Assembly: GCF_031432975.1 (NCBI RefSeq)
Contig: NZ_CP133838.1
Span: 5,146,001-5,210,000 of the forward strand
Direction: 5' to 3'
Source: Buttiauxella selenatireducens
GTDB taxonomy: Bacteria; Pseudomonadota; Gammaproteobacteria; Enterobacterales; Enterobacteriaceae
DNA: 64,000 nt
In this document: piece after piece, positions 24,226 to 36,657 of the stretch
Layout: each line of letters starts with the position of its first letter
How positions within the stretch are numbered: the first letter of the stretch is position 1
The notes under the pieces: generated by a model
Databases searched by the model: none
The model's input: the letters and a program-made list of their open reading frames with translations, nothing else
Told to the model about the DNA's origin: nothing
Translations under genes and position numbers: made by a program

Positions 24226-25608
24226 ATGACGAAAACAGCTCGCAGTATGGCCGGGTTACCGTGGATTGCGGCGATGGCTTTCTTTATGCAGGCGCTGGAT
24301 GCCACGATTCTAAACACCGCATTACCCGCAATTGCCCATAGCCTGGGCCGTTCGCCGCTCGCAATGCAATCCGCGATAATCAGTTACACCCTTACTGTTG
24401 CGATGCTGATCCCCGTCAGCGGCTGGCTTGCCGACCGCTTTGGCACTCGACGCGTATTTATGGTCGCGGTATCACTCTTTACTCTCGGATCGTTTGCCTG
24501 CGCGATGTCCAGTTCGCTCGGTGAGTTAGTTGTCTTCCGTGTGATACAGGGAATCGGCGGGGCAATGATGATGCCGGTCGCACGTTTAGCGTTATTACGT
24601 GCCTATCCCCGCAGTGAATTACTCCCCGTTTTGAATTTCGTGACCATGCCAGGCCTGGTCGGCCCGATCTTAGGCCCACTTCTTGGTGGTGTTTTAGTTA
24701 CGTGGGCAAGCTGGCACTGGATTTTCCTCATTAACATACCTATCGGTGTTCTCGGGCTAATCTACGCGCGCAAGTACATGCCGAACTTTACGACACCACG
24801 TCGCGGGTTCGATATGACTGGCTTTCTGTTGTTTGGTTTAAGCCTGGTGTGTATTTCGAGTGGAATGGAATTATTCGGCGAGCGCATTGTTGCCAGCTAT
24901 ATAGGTATCCTGGTTATCATCAGCGGGCTGCTTCTATTAACACTCTATATCTGGCACGCACGTCGCCACCCAACGCCACTTATCGCCCTCCCGATGTTCC
25001 GTACCAGAACCTTCTCTATCGGGATTGTCGGGAATCTTGCCTCGCGCCTGGGAACTGGCTGCGTCCCCTTCCTTATGCCTTTAATGCTACAAGTCGGTTT
25101 TGGCTATTCGGCGTTAATCGCCGGATGCATGATGGCTCCTACAGCAATGGGCTCACTACTGGCGAAATCGACCGTGACACAGGTATTGCGTCGTCTGGGT
25201 TACAGAAAAACGTTGGTTGGGGTAACTGTGGTTATCGGTTTACTGATTGGCCAATTCTCATTGCAATCACCGGGAATGGAAGTGTGGTTACTGATATTGC
25301 CACTGTTTATTCTGGGGATGGCAATGTCCACGCAATTCACCGCCATGAATACCATAACGCTTGCCGATCTCACTGATGAAAACGCCAGTAGCGGCAACAG
25401 CGTTCTGGCCGTAACGCAGCAATTGGCAATTAGTCTTGGGGTAGCGGTGAGTGCAGCGGTGCTCAGGCTGTATGAAGGTGTAGAAAGTATTAACACTGTC
25501 GAGCAGTTCCACTACACCTTCCTGACTATGGGCGCAGTGACGTTAGTTTCAGCTCTGGTGTTCTTGTTGTTACGCCCGAAAGATGGGCGCCACATGATTA
25601 AACGCTAG
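24226..25608 (+). CDS. hsrA: HsrA (YieO), DHA2-family drug/proton antiporter
   Basis: The 460-residue protein has about 14 predicted membrane helices, as expected for the DHA2 branch of the major facilitator superfamily. The loop 2-3 motif is [13 protein letters not shown], and motif C-like [13 protein letters not shown] is in helix 5. E. coli HsrA (475 residues) affects homocysteine resistance when overproduced; the natural substrate is not known. The stop codon TAG overlaps the rbsR stop on the other strand within the palindrome CTAG. Confidence 0.93.
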   Translation: MTKTARSMAGLPWIAAMAFFMQALDATILNTALPAIAHSLGRSPLAMQSAIISYTLTVAMLIPVSGWLADRFGTRRVFMVAVSLFTLGSFACAMSSSLGELVVFRVIQGIGGAMMMPVARLALLRAYPRSELLPVLNFVTMPGLVGPILGPLLGGVLVTWASWHWIFLINIPIGVLGLIYARKYMPNFTTPRRGFDMTGFLLFGLSLVCISSGMELFGERIVASYIGILVIISGLLLLTLYIWHARRHPTPLIALPMFRTRTFSIGIVGNLASRLGTGCVPFLMPLMLQVGFGYSALIAGCMMAPTAMGSLLAKSTVTQVLRRLGYRKTLVGVTVVIGLLIGQFSLQSPGMEVWLLILPLFILGMAMSTQFTAMNTITLADLTDENASSGNSVLAVTQQLAISLGVAVSAAVLRLYEGVESINTVEQFHYTFLTMGAVTLVSALVFLLLRPKDGRHMIKR

Positions 25609-26597
25609 ACTGAACCGCGCTCTACCAGTTCAGGAGTCAGGAACAGACGCTGTTGTTCCAGAGTGGGTTGCGCCATGCGATGTATCAGAACATCCACGGC
25701 CAACTCACCCAACTCATCTTTGGGTTGATGAATAGTCGTGAGCGGCGGCGTCATATAACGCGCAAGCTCTATATCGTCATAGCCGACAACCGCCATATCC
25801 TGCGGAACCTTCAAACCGGCCTGATACAACGCCTGATAAGCGCCTACAGCCATCGCATCATTGCCCGTGAATACCGCATGCGGTGGGTGTTCCAGCGCAA
25901 GAAGTGAATTCATAGCCGTGAAACCACCCTCGAACTCAAAATCACCGATGATTTCATAGCCTTCATGGATCGCAAGTTCTGCGCGATTCATTGCATTTCT
26001 GTAACCTTCGAGCCGCAACCGCGCAGGCGTTTTATCCTGCGGCCCCGTAATGCAGGCGATGCGGGTATAGCCATTATCAATAAGATGCTGCGTTGCCCGT
26101 TCGCCGCCTAATAAAGAGTTGTCCTGAATAACATCGCTTTCACCTTCAAACGGCGACCAGTCCATCATCACGGTAGGAATAGAAGGATAACGGCTCATGA
26201 TATCTGCCGAAGGAAGGTGTGTTTCTGTGCACAACAGCAACAAACCGTCGACACGTTTTTGCAGCAGTGTCTCCAGATTGCGATTCATGCGCTGCTCATC
26301 ACCCTCGGTGTTACACAATACCAGGCTGTAACCGCGCTCAAAGCAACTCCGTTCAACACCACGCACCAACTCTGAATAAAACGGGTTGCTACTGGCGGTG
26401 ATTAACATCCCAATGGTGTGCGTTTGATTGAGCTTGAGACTGCGCGCCAGCGCAGAAGGCGCATAGTTGAGAGTTTTGATGGCGACATCGACCTTAGCGC
26501 GAATAGCATCACTCACGAAACGATCATTATTGATAACGTGCGAAACCGTTGAAGTCGAAACTCCCGCCAATTTCGCGACGTCTTTCATGGTGGGCAT
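25605..26597 (-). CDS. rbsR: RbsR, ribose operon repressor (LacI family)
   Basis: The 330-residue protein has a LacI-type helix-turn-helix at the N-terminus (ATG then [20 protein letters not shown]) and a periplasmic-binding-protein-like sensor domain. It aligns along its full length with E. coli RbsR. Ribose binding releases it from the rbs operator; in E. coli it also influences purine genes. It is the last gene of rbsDACBKR, starting 2 bp after rbsK. Two matching operator palindromes lie before rbsD. Confidence 0.97.
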   Translation of the reverse strand: MPTMKDVAKLAGVSTSTVSHVINNDRFVSDAIRAKVDVAIKTLNYAPSALARSLKLNQTHTIGMLITASSNPFYSELVRGVERSCFERGYSLVLCNTEGDEQRMNRNLETLLQKRVDGLLLLCTETHLPSADIMSRYPSIPTVMMDWSPFEGESDVIQDNSLLGGERATQHLIDNGYTRIACITGPQDKTPARLRLEGYRNAMNRAELAIHEGYEIIGDFEFEGGFTAMNSLLALEHPPHAVFTGNDAMAVGAYQALYQAGLKVPQDMAVVGYDDIELARYMTPPLTTIHQPKDELGELAVDVLIHRMAQPTLEQQRLFLTPELVERGSV

Positions 26598-26599
26598 GA

Positions 26600-27529
26600 T
26601 TATCCTTGCTGCTGCAAAAAATCGTCGATTTCATGACGCCACGGCACGGAAGGTTGTGCACCTTTGCGCGTCACAGCAATAGCGGCGGCCGCATGAGCAA
26701 ATCGAATCGCATCAGCCATCGGCTTGTCTTCCAGCAATGCGGTGACTAGCGCACCATTAAAGGTATCGCCTGCGGCAATGGTATCCACCGCTTTAACCTT
26801 AAAGCCGGGCACTCGCTGCCCTTTGCCATTTTCACTCAACCAAACGCCACGGCTGCCCAACGTAATAATGACGGTTTCGATGCCTTTCGCGTGCAATGCC
26901 TGAGCAGCAACCGCCGCGTCATCATCATTTTCGACACGAACGCCAGTGAGCTTTTCAGCCTCGGTTTCGTTTGGTGTGATCATATCCACCAGCCCGAGAA
27001 GCTCATCTGATAGCTCGCAGGCAGGTGCTGGATTAAGCACAACTTTGGTTTGATTTTGATGGGCAATTTTAGCCGCGGCCAGCACGCTTTCCAGCGGAGA
27101 CTCAAGTTGCATTAAAAGCACTGAAGCTTCAGCGATTTTCTGATTCTGTTCCGCCACCAGCGTGGGGGTTAATGCCCCGTTCGCTCCAGCGTGGATACCA
27201 ATAACGTTTTCCCCGGCGCCATTCACGAAAATAAGCGCCACACCGGTTGAAGCACCTTTAATAGTGCTAATCGGGGAAGTATCGATTTTGTCACTTGCCA
27301 GCTGTTTGCAAACGCGGCTACCGGTGTCGTCATCGCCAACACAGGCAATAAAAGCAATATCTGCGCCGCTGCGCCCAGCTGCAACAGCTTGATTCGCCCC
27401 CTTTCCACCGAACGCCACCTGATACTCTTGCCCAGTGACGGTTTCACCCGGCGTAGGAAAATGTTCGAGGTTAAGGATATGGTCAGCATTGATGCTGCCC
27501 AGGACGACGAGATTGCCTTTAGTATTCAT
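26600..27529 (-). CDS. rbsK: RbsK, ribokinase
   Basis: The 309-residue PfkB-family kinase phosphorylates D-ribose to ribose-5-phosphate. Visible are the substrate motif [13 protein letters not shown] (about residues 40-52) and the catalytic/anion-hole [13 protein letters not shown] near the C-terminus, with the base Asp in GD. The start at 27529 ([17 protein letters not shown]) matches the family; an in-frame upstream ATG at 27556 overlaps the intercistronic hairpin. It is fifth in the rbs operon. Confidence 0.97.
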   Translation of the reverse strand: MNTKGNLVVLGSINADHILNLEHFPTPGETVTGQEYQVAFGGKGANQAVAAGRSGADIAFIACVGDDDTGSRVCKQLASDKIDTSPISTIKGASTGVALIFVNGAGENVIGIHAGANGALTPTLVAEQNQKIAEASVLLMQLESPLESVLAAAKIAHQNQTKVVLNPAPACELSDELLGLVDMITPNETEAEKLTGVRVENDDDAAVAAQALHAKGIETVIITLGSRGVWLSENGKGQRVPGFKVKAVDTIAAGDTFNGALVTALLEDKPMADAIRFAHAAAAIAVTRKGAQPSVPWRHEIDDFLQQQG

Positions 27530-27549
27530 TTTTATCAGTCCAGTTAAGT

Positions 27550-27576
27550 GCGCCACCCAAGATTAGTGAGTGGCGC
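27550..27576 (-). promoter_or_regulatory. Intercistronic stem-loop between rbsB and rbsK
   Basis: On the minus strand GCGCCAC and GTGGCGC form a 7-bp stem around a 13-nt loop, without a U run. Such a hairpin after a binding-protein gene usually protects the upstream mRNA from 3' decay and gives higher rbsB than rbsK levels; that function is inferred. Confidence 0.6.
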
Positions 27577-27602
27577 GATGCCCTGCTTTTCTTAATGTCG
27601 TC

Positions 27603-28490
27603 TTATTTAGTAACCAGCTTCAGGTCAACTGGGATCTTGGAGTCGACTTTCTCGCCTTTCAATACTTTATCTGCGGTTTCTACACCGATAACACCAATCT
27701 GGTCAGCCATCTGTGCAACAGTTGCACCTAATTTGCCGCCTTCTACTGCTTTCACGCCATCAGCGGTGCCATCGAAGCCAACAACCAGAACATCGGATTT
27801 ACCGGCAGTTTGCAGCGCACGCAGTGCTCCCAGCGCCATTTCGTCGTTCTGAGCAAATACCGCCTGCACATCAGGGTGCGCAGTCAGCAGGTTTTGCATA
27901 ACGTTCAGGCCTTTAGTACGGTCGAAGTCAGCAGGCTGGCTCGCCAGAACAGTAAATTTATGCGCTGCTGTCGCTTGTTTGAAGCCTTCGCCACGTTCAC
28001 GCGCAGCTGATGCCCCTGCGATACCTTGCAACTCGATAACTTTCGCGCCGTCACCCAGTTTCTTGGCAATGAAGTCACCCGCCATTTTTCCGCCAGCAAC
28101 GTTATCAGAAGCGATGTGACTGACCACGGTGCCCTGATTTGCCATACGGTCGAGCGTAATCACAGGGATTTTAGCCTGATTAGCCATTTTCACTGCATTG
28201 CCAACTGCATCGGAGTCAGTTGGGTTGATAAGCATCAATTTGGTGCCGCGAACGGTCAGGTCCTGCACGTTGGCCAGCTCTTTCGCAGGGTTGTTTTGCG
28301 AATCCAGCACGATCAGGTTGTATCCCAGTTTGTCCGCTTCTTTTTGCGCGCCGTCTTTCAGTGAAACGAAGAACGGGTTATTCAGAGTCGATACAACCAG
28401 CGCAATGGTGTCTTTAGCCATCGCGTTTGCGCTCACGGTGGCGCTCAGTGCAACAGCGGAAACCAGGGTAGCCAGCTTTTTCATATTCAT
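27603..28490 (-). CDS. rbsB: RbsB, periplasmic ribose-binding protein
   Basis: The 295-residue precursor starts [20 protein letters not shown] with a signal peptide cut after NAMA. The mature part ([20 protein letters not shown]) is almost the same as E. coli RbsB. It binds D-ribose in the periplasm and delivers it to RbsAC, and also to the Trg chemoreceptor in E. coli. Ribose contacts such as NNPFF and [10 protein letters not shown] are kept. It is fourth in the operon. Confidence 0.98.
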   Translation of the reverse strand: MNMKKLATLVSAVALSATVSANAMAKDTIALVVSTLNNPFFVSLKDGAQKEADKLGYNLIVLDSQNNPAKELANVQDLTVRGTKLMLINPTDSDAVGNAVKMANQAKIPVITLDRMANQGTVVSHIASDNVAGGKMAGDFIAKKLGDGAKVIELQGIAGASAARERGEGFKQATAAHKFTVLASQPADFDRTKGLNVMQNLLTAHPDVQAVFAQNDEMALGALRALQTAGKSDVLVVGFDGTADGVKAVEGGKLGATVAQMADQIGVIGVETADKVLKGEKVDSKIPVDLKLVTK

Positions 28491-28518
28491 ATTCAGATGT
28501 CCTGTAGGGTTATGATTG

Positions 28519-29484
28519 TTACTGCTTTTTGTTGTCCACCAGCACCGCCAGTAAAATAACCACTGCTTTGACGATCATCTGGTAATAAGAAGAAACACCT
28601 AATAAATTCAGTCCATTGTTCAGGAAGCCGAGGATCAGTGCACCGATCAGCGTCCCGACAATGCGCCCTTTACCGCCCGCAAGGCTCGTACCGCCCAGAA
28701 CTACCGCCGCGATAGCGTCCAGCTCATAGCCCGTACCCGCCGTCGGTTGCGCGGAAGAAAGACGCGCCACTTCGATGATCCCAGCCAGAGAGGCCAGCAG
28801 ACCACACAGTGAATAAACGATAATTTTGACTTTGTTTACGCTGATACCAGACAAACGCGTCGCCGCTTCATTACCACCCAGCGCGTAGATATAACGGCCC
28901 AGGCGCGTGTGATGCAGCATGTACCACGCAGCCAGGAACACAACACCCATAATCCACACGGGTGTAGGGATCCCCAACGGACGGCCAATACCAAACCAGC
29001 CAAAGAGATCGGCATTATCAGAAAATCCGGTGTTTACCGGGCTACCATTGGTGTAAACCATGGTGACACCGCGCAGTAAAAGCATCATGACCAGCGTTGC
29101 AATAAACGCCTGCACTCGCCCTTTTGCCACAATCACCCCTGTCACAGCCCCGATGGCAGCACCTAGCGCCAGCGCACCCGCAACAGCCACCAGCGCATTG
29201 ACTTCTAAACCCACAATCGAAGCGGCAACCGCTCCGGTTAGCGCCAGTAATGAACCGACGGACAGGTCAATCCCGGAAGTCAAAATGACCAGGGTCATCC
29301 CCACCGCCATAATGGCGTTCACGGAAGTTTGCTGCAGGATGTTGAACAGGTTATTAACGGTGAAAAAGTTCGGGCTAAGGCTCGAGACAATCGCAATCAG
29401 CACCAACAGAGCGATCAGCGATTTTTGATCAAGCAGCCACGCTTTTGTGAACCAGCGACGGGTAGGAATAGACTGGGTACTCAT
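28519..29484 (-). CDS. rbsC: RbsC, ribose ABC transporter permease
   Basis: The 321-residue inner-membrane protein is very hydrophobic, with about 8-10 helices, and contains [19 protein letters not shown], the conserved sugar-permease segment. It forms the channel with RbsA. Its ATG overlaps the rbsA stop by 4 bp (ATGA), showing translational coupling. Confidence 0.97.
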   Translation of the reverse strand: MSTQSIPTRRWFTKAWLLDQKSLIALLVLIAIVSSLSPNFFTVNNLFNILQQTSVNAIMAVGMTLVILTSGIDLSVGSLLALTGAVAASIVGLEVNALVAVAGALALGAAIGAVTGVIVAKGRVQAFIATLVMMLLLRGVTMVYTNGSPVNTGFSDNADLFGWFGIGRPLGIPTPVWIMGVVFLAAWYMLHHTRLGRYIYALGGNEAATRLSGISVNKVKIIVYSLCGLLASLAGIIEVARLSSAQPTAGTGYELDAIAAVVLGGTSLAGGKGRIVGTLIGALILGFLNNGLNLLGVSSYYQMIVKAVVILLAVLVDNKKQ

Positions 29485-30995
29485 TTTACAGACTCCTGAT
29501 TCACACGATTTAGCTTACCGACGGCCGCCGCCATTAATATCTCTTGAGTCGCTTCTTCACGGGTAAACTCCCCGCCGAGATGCCCCTCATGCATCACCAT
29601 AATTCGGTCACTCATACCCAGAACTTCTGGCATTTCAGACGACACAAGAATGATGCTTAACCCATCGGCTTTGAACTGATTGATTAACTGATAGATTTCT
29701 TTTTTCGCCCCGACATCAACGCCGCGCGTTGGCTCATCAAGGATCAGCACTTTAGGGCGCGTCATCAGACCACGGGCAATCGCGACTTTTTGTTGATTAC
29801 CACCAGAAAGCAGGCCGATGGGTTGTTCCATAGATGGCGTTTTGACATTGAACAGACGGATAAAATCTTGCACTGCCTGCTGCTCATCTTTGTGTCTCAG
29901 GCTGCCGACGTTGTGACTGAAATAGCGTAGCGCGGTCAGCGACATATTTTCTTTAACCGACATGCCGAGTACCAACCCGTCACGCTTACGGTCTTCAGAG
30001 ATATAAACAATGCCGTTTGCCAGACCATCTTGCGGCGAACGCGTCACCACTTCGCGACCATCAAGCGCCACATAGCCACCGGTACGCGGCAGCGCACCAT
30101 AGAGCACTTTCATTAATTCAGTGCGACCCGCGCCCATCAACCCGGCAACGCCAAGAATTTCACCTTTGCGTAGCGTGAAACTCACGTCATGAACGCCAGG
30201 GCCAGAAAGGTTATCGACCCGCAGAAGGATTTCGCCCGGTTGTTTATCAAGACGAGGATATTGATCTTCCAGTTTGCGTCCGACCATCATCTCAATAAGT
30301 GTATCTTCGGTCAGCGTCGCCACTTCGCGTTCGGCAATAAACTGCCCATCGCGAAAGACGGTCACATCATCGCAAATCTCGAAAATCTCTTTCATACGGT
30401 GAGAGATATAAACTATGCCGCGCCCCTGCGCTTTTAGCTCGCGAATAACGCGGAACAGAGAGTCGGTTTCGGTATCGGTCAGCGCATCGGTCGGTTCATC
30501 CATCACGATGACTTTTGATTCAAAGCTCAGCACCTTGGCGATTTCAACCATTTGCTGATCGCCAATCGACAACTCACCGACCAGGCGCTGGCTGTTGAAG
30601 CGCAGATTAAGCTTCGCCAGCAGTTTGTCCGCCTCGGCGTACATTTTCTTCCAGTCGATTTTGCCGAAACGGCTGACAAATTCGCGTCCCAGGAAAATGT
30701 TTTCCGCAATGCTGAGCTGCGGAATCAGATTAAGCTCCTGGTGAATAATGCCGATGCCCGCTTCCTGTGAGGATTTTGGACCATTAAAAGTCGTTTCTTT
30801 CCCCAGCCATAACAGCGAGCCGGCATCGCGTTGATAGATACCGGTCAGGACTTTCATCATGGTGGATTTGCCAGCGCCATTCTCACCCACAAGCGCCATT
30901 ACGCGACCAGGGTAGACGTTCAACGCTGCGCCAGAAAGGGCTTTAACGCCAGGGAACGATTTATCGATCCCTTTTAATTGCAGTAAGGGTTCCAT
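29481..30995 (-). CDS. rbsA: RbsA, ribose ABC transporter ATPase
   Basis: The 504-residue protein has two fused ABC domains. The first has Walker [10 protein letters not shown] and signature LSIGDQQM. The second has a degenerate Walker A (GLMGAGRTE), as is normal for sugar importers, and signature [14 protein letters not shown]. It energises ribose uptake through RbsC. It starts 7 bp after rbsD. Confidence 0.97.
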   Translation of the reverse strand: MEPLLQLKGIDKSFPGVKALSGAALNVYPGRVMALVGENGAGKSTMMKVLTGIYQRDAGSLLWLGKETTFNGPKSSQEAGIGIIHQELNLIPQLSIAENIFLGREFVSRFGKIDWKKMYAEADKLLAKLNLRFNSQRLVGELSIGDQQMVEIAKVLSFESKVIVMDEPTDALTDTETDSLFRVIRELKAQGRGIVYISHRMKEIFEICDDVTVFRDGQFIAEREVATLTEDTLIEMMVGRKLEDQYPRLDKQPGEILLRVDNLSGPGVHDVSFTLRKGEILGVAGLMGAGRTELMKVLYGALPRTGGYVALDGREVVTRSPQDGLANGIVYISEDRKRDGLVLGMSVKENMSLTALRYFSHNVGSLRHKDEQQAVQDFIRLFNVKTPSMEQPIGLLSGGNQQKVAIARGLMTRPKVLILDEPTRGVDVGAKKEIYQLINQFKADGLSIILVSSEMPEVLGMSDRIMVMHEGHLGGEFTREEATQEILMAAAVGKLNRVNQESVK

Positions 30996-31002
30996 GCCGG
31001 CC

Positions 31003-31422
31003 TCAGAACGTTACGCCAGCACAGAGAATGATATTCGCATACGGGGAACACTCCCCGCTGCGAATAACCGCATGAGCATCGGCGGTATGTTGCTTGAACT
31101 GCTCATGACTGATGTAACGAATAGAAATGGTGTTTCCCTGGTGTTGTTGCAGTTGCTCGATCTGTTTGAGCAACGTTTCGTGGAGCTCTGGATTATGTTG
31201 TTGGATTTCCTGAGCAAGGATCGCTGCTTCAACCTGCATCTCTTGCGTTACGACTTCAACGACCTGCATAAAACTCGGTACGCCGTGAGTCAGAGCCAAA
31301 TCAATACGCGGTGTATTGCGTGGAATGGGCAACCCAGCATCGGCAATCACCAGCGTGTCGGTGTGGCCAAGACGGGAAATAACAGACGAGATATCAGCGT
31401 TGAGAACAGTGCCTTTCTTCAT
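31003..31422 (-). CDS. rbsD: RbsD, D-ribose pyranase
   Basis: The 139-residue enzyme interconverts beta-pyranose and beta-furanose forms of ribose so that ribokinase gets its substrate. The catalytic His is in [18 protein letters not shown] (about residue 20), and the C-terminus [14 protein letters not shown] is conserved. It is the first gene of rbsDACBKR, directly downstream of the operators. Confidence 0.97.
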   Translation of the reverse strand: MKKGTVLNADISSVISRLGHTDTLVIADAGLPIPRNTPRIDLALTHGVPSFMQVVEVVTQEMQVEAAILAQEIQQHNPELHETLLKQIEQLQQHQGNTISIRYISHEQFKQHTADAHAVIRSGECSPYANIILCAGVTF

Positions 31423-31436
31423 TTTCTTACTCCACT

Positions 31437-31452
31437 AGCGAAACGTTTCGCT
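31437..31452. promoter_or_regulatory. RbsR operator O1
   Basis: AGCGAAACGTTTCGCT is a perfect 16-bp palindrome with the ACGT centre of the RbsR site. It is 14 bp upstream of the rbsD start codon, where bound repressor would block initiation. Confidence 0.88.
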
Positions 31453-31516
31453 GATAAGAAGTGTAGGAAATGAAGAGGTGATTAAACAACCATGAAGTTA
31501 TGAAAATGTGATCGCT

Positions 31517-31532
31517 ATCGAAACGTTTCGCT
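31517..31532. promoter_or_regulatory. RbsR operator O2, with a CRP half-site
   Basis: ATCGAAACGTTTCGCT repeats the O1 core (CGAAACGTTTCG is exact), with its centre 80 bp from O1. A TGTGATCG half-site for CRP (31507-31514) adjoins it. The two operators bracket the likely rbs promoter. Confidence 0.75.
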
Positions 31533-31580
31533 GCTATGTAGAAAAACGAGGAAATGAGAGCGCGAACATTTGGCAGGATA

Positions 31581-31610
31581 AAAAAACGCCCCTTCGATTG
31601 AAGAGGCGTT
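31581..31610 (-). terminator. Terminator of kup
   Basis: On the minus strand ACGCCTCTTC and GAAGGGGCGT form a stem closed by an AATC loop, with a following T run. It ends kup 5 bp after its stop and keeps it separate from rbs. Confidence 0.87.
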
Positions 31611-31614
31611 AGCG

Positions 31615-33483
31615 TTAAATCTCGACCTGAGTCCCTAGTTCGATAACCCGGTTTGGCGGGATTTCGAATTGGTCAGGCGCTCGCAGGGCGTTACGTTGCA
31701 GTGCGAGGAACAGCTTGCCGCGCAAACGCAGATACCACGGACGTTTGCCGATAATCAGCGACTCATGCGACATGAAGAACGATGTCTCCATCATTCGGCA
31801 GCTCAGCCCTTCCAAACCGCAGCGGTGGAACACCTCTTCCACATTTGGCGTTTCACGCCAACCGTAGCTTGCGACCACTCGCCAGAAGGTTGGCGACAAC
31901 TGCTCGATAGAAACACGCTTCACATTATGAACGTACGGCGCATCTTCGGTTCGCAGTGTCAGCAACACCACCCGCTCATGCAGCACTTTGTTGTGCTTGA
32001 GGTTGTGCAGCATCGCAAAAGGAATCACGTTCAGCGCGCGGGACATATAAACAGCAGTACCCGGAACACGAACTGGCGGCGATTTTTCCAATGAAGCAAT
32101 CATCGCTTCCAGTGAATTTCCATGTTCATGCATACGACGCAGCAGACGGAAACGCTCGCTTTTCCAGGTCGTCATGATAATGAACATGACCAACGCCAGA
32201 CAGAGCGGTAACCAACCACCCGAAAAGACTTTTACAGCGTTTGCTGAGAACAGCGGAATGTCGATTAACAGGAAGCAAATCCCCATCAGCAACACCGCAA
32301 TTTTATTCCAGTGCCAGTTTTTACGCGCCACGGTGCAAGAGAGAATTGAGGTCAGAACCATGGTGCCAGTCACCGCAATTCCGTACGCCGCAGCCAGATT
32401 GCTGGAATGTTCAAAGCTAACAATGACAATCACCACAGAGATATAAAGTATCCAGTTAATTGCTGGAACGTATATCTGCCCGGACTCCATTTCCGAGGTG
32501 TGGATGATACGCATCGGCGACAAATATCCCAGACGTACGGCCTGGCGAGTCAGGGAGAACACGCCAGAGATAACGGCCTGAGAAGCGATAACTGTCGCAA
32601 GCGTTGCCAGAATCATCAGCGGGATTAACGCCCAGTCAGGTGCCAGCAAGAAGAATGGGTTCTTGATGGCTTCAGGCGTTTTCAGTAATAACGCTCCCTG
32701 GCCGAAGTAATTCAGCACCAGTGAAGGCAGAACGACTGAGAACCATGCAATACGAATCGGGAACTTACCGAAGTGCCCCATATCCGCGTACAACGCTTCA
32801 ACACCCGTAATAGAAAGTACAACCGCGCCAAGTGCAAAGAACGAAACGGATTTATATTCGAGGAAGAAATGCACAGCCCACGCCGGATTCAGCGCCTGTA
32901 GCACTTCCGGGTTAGCGATAATACTGCGCGCTCCTAACACCGCCAGCACCAGGAACCATAGCAGCATAACCGGTGCAAACAGCTTACCTACCATCCCCGT
33001 GCCGTGTTTCTGAATCATAAACAGCAACGTCAGTACGATGATAGAGAGCGGAACGATGTAAGGGTCGAGAGACGGTGCGGCAATCTCAAGCCCTTCGATG
33101 GCCGACATCACCGATATTGCCGGTGTGATGACCACCTCGCCATAGAAGAAGCTGCCGCCGATCAATCCCATGATCACCAGCACCGATGTCATTTTTGCCG
33201 ACGTATTACGCCCAGCCAATGACATTAACGTCAAAATACCCCCTTCACCGGCGTTATCAGCACGCATAACAAAAGACAGGTATTTTACAGAAACGACTAA
33301 AATCAAAAGCCAGAAAATCAAAGACAAAAAGCCAAATACGGCGTCACGTTCAACACCAAATCCAAATTGGCCAGACAGACATTCACGAAGGGTATAAAGC
33401 GGGCTAGTACCGATATCGCCGTACACTACCCCAATTGCAGCCAGCGTTATTGCAGGCAATGATTGTTTATTATCAGCGCTCAT
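31615..33483 (-). CDS. kup: Kup, low-affinity potassium:proton symporter
   Basis: The 622-residue protein equals E. coli Kup (TrkD) in length. It has about 12 membrane helices in the first 450 residues and a cytoplasmic C-terminal domain. The start ([20 protein letters not shown]) carries the family signature [13 protein letters not shown]. It takes up potassium, and caesium, mainly at low pH. It is a single-gene unit, divergent from ravA. Confidence 0.98.
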   Translation of the reverse strand: MSADNKQSLPAITLAAIGVVYGDIGTSPLYTLRECLSGQFGFGVERDAVFGFLSLIFWLLILVVSVKYLSFVMRADNAGEGGILTLMSLAGRNTSAKMTSVLVIMGLIGGSFFYGEVVITPAISVMSAIEGLEIAAPSLDPYIVPLSIIVLTLLFMIQKHGTGMVGKLFAPVMLLWFLVLAVLGARSIIANPEVLQALNPAWAVHFFLEYKSVSFFALGAVVLSITGVEALYADMGHFGKFPIRIAWFSVVLPSLVLNYFGQGALLLKTPEAIKNPFFLLAPDWALIPLMILATLATVIASQAVISGVFSLTRQAVRLGYLSPMRIIHTSEMESGQIYVPAINWILYISVVIVIVSFEHSSNLAAAYGIAVTGTMVLTSILSCTVARKNWHWNKIAVLLMGICFLLIDIPLFSANAVKVFSGGWLPLCLALVMFIIMTTWKSERFRLLRRMHEHGNSLEAMIASLEKSPPVRVPGTAVYMSRALNVIPFAMLHNLKHNKVLHERVVLLTLRTEDAPYVHNVKRVSIEQLSPTFWRVVASYGWRETPNVEEVFHRCGLEGLSCRMMETSFFMSHESLIIGKRPWYLRLRGKLFLALQRNALRAPDQFEIPPNRVIELGTQVEI

Positions 33484-33708
33484 AGACTAATCTTTTGTTG
33501 GAATCCCGAAAGCGTGTGCTTAATCCCTTGGCCCACAAAAAGGCGCACAGTATGCACGATAATGAAGTAAATCGTACCCCTAAATACAACAGGCTTAGCT
33601 TATGTCAGGGAAAAAAGAGCCGCTCACCAATCCATTAACGATAATACAGATGAACGATATACTCGCTTTTTCGCTTAGTGATAACCGCGTAAGGATGCAA
33701 CGCTAATT

Positions 33709-35202
33709 ATGGCTCAATCACATTTATTGGCTGAAAGAATTTCACGACTTAGCCAGGCTCTGGAAAAAGGATTGTTTGAACGAAGCCACGCGGTGCGCCT
33801 CTGCCTGTTGGCAGCACTGAGTGGTGAAAGTGTTTTCTTACTTGGCCCCCCAGGGATCGCCAAGAGTTTGATTGCGCGCCGTTTGAAGTTTGCTTTCCAG
33901 CATGCGCGTGCCTTCGAATATCTGATGACACGCTTCTCCACGCCTGAAGAAGTATTTGGGCCATTATCCATTCAGGCTTTAAAAGATGAAGGCCGTTACG
34001 AGCGTCTGACGGCGGGTTATCTGCCAGAAGCTGAAATCGTCTTTCTTGATGAAATCTGGAAAGCGGGCCCTGCCATTCTGAATACTTTGCTAACCGCCAT
34101 AAACGAACGTCGTTTTCGCAATGGTGCGAGTGAAGAAAAAATCCCAATGCGTTTGCTGGTGGCCGCCTCCAACGAACTGCCGGAAGCAGACAGCAGCCTG
34201 GAAGCTTTGTATGACCGTATGCTGATTCGCCTGTGGCTCGACAAAGTGCAGGATAAAGGTAATTTCCGCTCGATGCTCACCAGTCAACATGATGAAAATG
34301 GCAATCCTGTACCAGAAAACCTGCAAATCACAGACGACGAGTATTTCAAATGGCAGCAGGAAATTGGCACCGTTTTGCTACCTGATAACGTCTTTGAACT
34401 GATATTCACCTTACGTCAGCAACTCGAAAACGCTGCGGGTGCGCCTTATGTTTCGGACCGACGCTGGAAGAAAGCCATTCGCCTGCTGCAAGCCAGTGCC
34501 TTCTTTTGTGGCCGGAACGCCGTCGCTCCGATTGATTTGATCTTGCTTAAAGATTGTCTGTGGCATGACACTGCCGCGATGAATCTGATGCAACAACAGA
34601 TTGAAATATTGATGACCGGACACGCATGGCAACAGCATGCAATGCTTGGAAAATTGGGTGCCATCGTGCAGCGCCGCATTCAGTTGCAACAACAGCATAG
34701 CGACCGCGAAGCTATCAGCGTGACCAAACAGGGTGGAATGTTTACCCGTCGCCCGCAGTACAAATTGCCTGATGAGCTCGTCGGTGAAACGCTGACATTA
34801 CTGCTTCAGCAGCCGCTGAAGCTGCACGACATCGAAGTTATCCACGTGTCGATAAGCCGCGAAGCTTGCGCACAATGGCTCTTAAAGGGAGGAGAACTGC
34901 GCGGCAAGCTTAACGGTATCGGTTTTGCACAGGTACTGAATATGGAAGTCGACTCCAGCCAACATCTGGTTCTGCGCGATGTCAGCCTGCAAGGCACGCG
35001 ATTGGTGATGCCGGGTAAACAGCAACAAGGGATACCAGAGGAGATCAAACAGCAATTCGACTCCCTGGAAGCCATCCTCCACCAGCAACATGAACGTTTT
35101 AACGATCAGCAAAAATGTCTCTTTATACACAACGATTGGCTAGGAAAGATTGAAGCCAGTCTGCAAGATGTTGCAGAACAAATTAAACAGGCTCGGCACT
35201 AA
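33709..35202 (+). CDS. ravA: RavA, MoxR-family AAA+ ATPase
   Basis: The 497-residue ATPase has Walker A GPPGIAKS (about residues 45-52), Walker [12 protein letters not shown] and the sensor segment [13 protein letters not shown], followed by the LARA/triple-helical insertion region. In E. coli it forms hexamers, binds the lysine decarboxylase LdcI and works with ViaA on respiratory complexes such as fumarate reductase. Its stop shares one base with the viaA ATG (TAATG), so the two are coupled. Confidence 0.96.
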   Translation: MAQSHLLAERISRLSQALEKGLFERSHAVRLCLLAALSGESVFLLGPPGIAKSLIARRLKFAFQHARAFEYLMTRFSTPEEVFGPLSIQALKDEGRYERLTAGYLPEAEIVFLDEIWKAGPAILNTLLTAINERRFRNGASEEKIPMRLLVAASNELPEADSSLEALYDRMLIRLWLDKVQDKGNFRSMLTSQHDENGNPVPENLQITDDEYFKWQQEIGTVLLPDNVFELIFTLRQQLENAAGAPYVSDRRWKKAIRLLQASAFFCGRNAVAPIDLILLKDCLWHDTAAMNLMQQQIEILMTGHAWQQHAMLGKLGAIVQRRIQLQQQHSDREAISVTKQGGMFTRRPQYKLPDELVGETLTLLLQQPLKLHDIEVIHVSISREACAQWLLKGGELRGKLNGIGFAQVLNMEVDSSQHLVLRDVSLQGTRLVMPGKQQQGIPEEIKQQFDSLEAILHQQHERFNDQQKCLFIHNDWLGKIEASLQDVAEQIKQARH

Positions 35203-36653
35203 TGCTCAGCGTTGAGACGCTCGATCTCATCCTCGCGATTGGCGAGGGTGAATTAATAGAAGGGATTATTATCACGCTGCTGGCGGCGCCGCAGTTTGCC
35301 GTCTTTTTTGAGAAATTCCCGCGCCTGAAAAACGCGGTGGCCAAAGACATCCCGCGCTGGAGAGAGTTACTGAAGGCGCGCTTACATGACACAAACGTGC
35401 CGCAAGAATTGGCTCGCGAAGTATTGTGCTTTCAGGAAAGCCAGTTACTCACAACCAGCCAGTTATCCGCAAAACTTCCCGAAATTTTACTTCTGCTGAA
35501 AAGTGTCGATTCCCCTTTTTACGGGCAAGCACAAACGCTGGTGGCGGAAATGCCTCGCCTGACGCCAGCGCAACAAACGCTTTTTTTACAACGCTGGCGT
35601 TTGAGTCTGGTGGTGCAGACCACTTCGCTTAACCAACAATTGCTCGAAGAAGAACGTGATCAGTTGCTTGCTGAAGTGCAACAGCGCCTGGCATTAAGCG
35701 GCCAGCTTGAGCCGGTGCTGGTCGACAATGATAATGCTGCGGGACGGCTTTGGGATATGAGCGCCGGTTCGCTTAAACGCGGTGATTATCAGCTCATCGT
35801 CCAGTACGGTGATTTTCTTGCCAGCCAGCCGGAATTACTGAAGCTTGCAGAACAACTCGGTCGTTCCAAAGAGGCTAAATCAGTCCCGAAGAAAGATGCG
35901 CCGACTGAAACCTGGCGCATGCTGGTACGTGAGCCCGCCACGGTACCTGAACAGGTTGATGGGTTGCAGCGTAGCGATGACATCTTGCGTTTGCTGCCAC
36001 CTGAATTAGCCACGCTGGGTATCACCGAACTGGAATACGAGTTCTACCGTCGGTTGGTGGAAAAACAACTGCTGACTTACCGATTACATGGCGATTCATG
36101 GCGCGAGAAAGTCGTCGAGCGTCCCGTGGTTCACCAGGATTTTGATGAACAACCACGCGGGCCATTTATTGTTTGTGTCGATACGTCTGGGTCAATGGGC
36201 GGCTTTAATGAACAATGCGCCAAAGCTTTTTGCCTGGCACTGATGCGCGTTGCGCTGGCAGATAACCGCCGCTGTTTCATCATGCTGTTTTCCAGCGAAG
36301 TGGTGCGCTACGAAGTGTGTGGTACGGACGGTATTGAGCAAGCGATCCGTTTTCTAAGCCAGCGTTTTCGTGGCGGCACTGATCTCGCCAGCTGTTTCAG
36401 GGCGATTGCAGAGAAAATGCAGGGTAGCGAATGGTTTGACGCTGATGCAGTGGTCATTTCCGACTTTATCGCCCAGCGTTTGCCTGACGACGTCGTGACG
36501 AAGGTGAAGGATCTACAACGTATTCATCAACATCGTTTCCACGCGGTGGCGATGTCGACACATGGCAAACCCGGCATCATGCGCATTTTCGATCATATCT
36601 GGCGCTTTGATACCGGGATGCGAAGCCGCCTGCTGCGTCGCTGGCGGCGTTAA
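35202..36653 (+). CDS. viaA: ViaA, VWA-domain partner of RavA
   Basis: The 483-residue protein has a helical N-terminal half and a C-terminal von Willebrand A domain with the MIDAS motif DTSGSMGG (about residues 326-333). It stimulates RavA ATPase activity and binds lipids and respiratory subunits in E. coli. It overlaps ravA by one base and ends 4 bp before the convergent asnA stop, with no visible terminator between. Confidence 0.96.
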   Translation: MLSVETLDLILAIGEGELIEGIIITLLAAPQFAVFFEKFPRLKNAVAKDIPRWRELLKARLHDTNVPQELAREVLCFQESQLLTTSQLSAKLPEILLLLKSVDSPFYGQAQTLVAEMPRLTPAQQTLFLQRWRLSLVVQTTSLNQQLLEEERDQLLAEVQQRLALSGQLEPVLVDNDNAAGRLWDMSAGSLKRGDYQLIVQYGDFLASQPELLKLAEQLGRSKEAKSVPKKDAPTETWRMLVREPATVPEQVDGLQRSDDILRLLPPELATLGITELEYEFYRRLVEKQLLTYRLHGDSWREKVVERPVVHQDFDEQPRGPFIVCVDTSGSMGGFNEQCAKAFCLALMRVALADNRRCFIMLFSSEVVRYEVCGTDGIEQAIRFLSQRFRGGTDLASCFRAIAEKMQGSEWFDADAVVISDFIAQRLPDDVVTKVKDLQRIHQHRFHAVAMSTHGKPGIMRIFDHIWRFDTGMRSRLLRRWRR

Positions 36654-36657
36654 TCAT

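Noticed and set aside
33484-33708. Possible small RNA in the kup-ravA gap
   Set aside because: No terminator hairpin with a U run and no recognisable RNA family; the space is explained by two divergent promoters.
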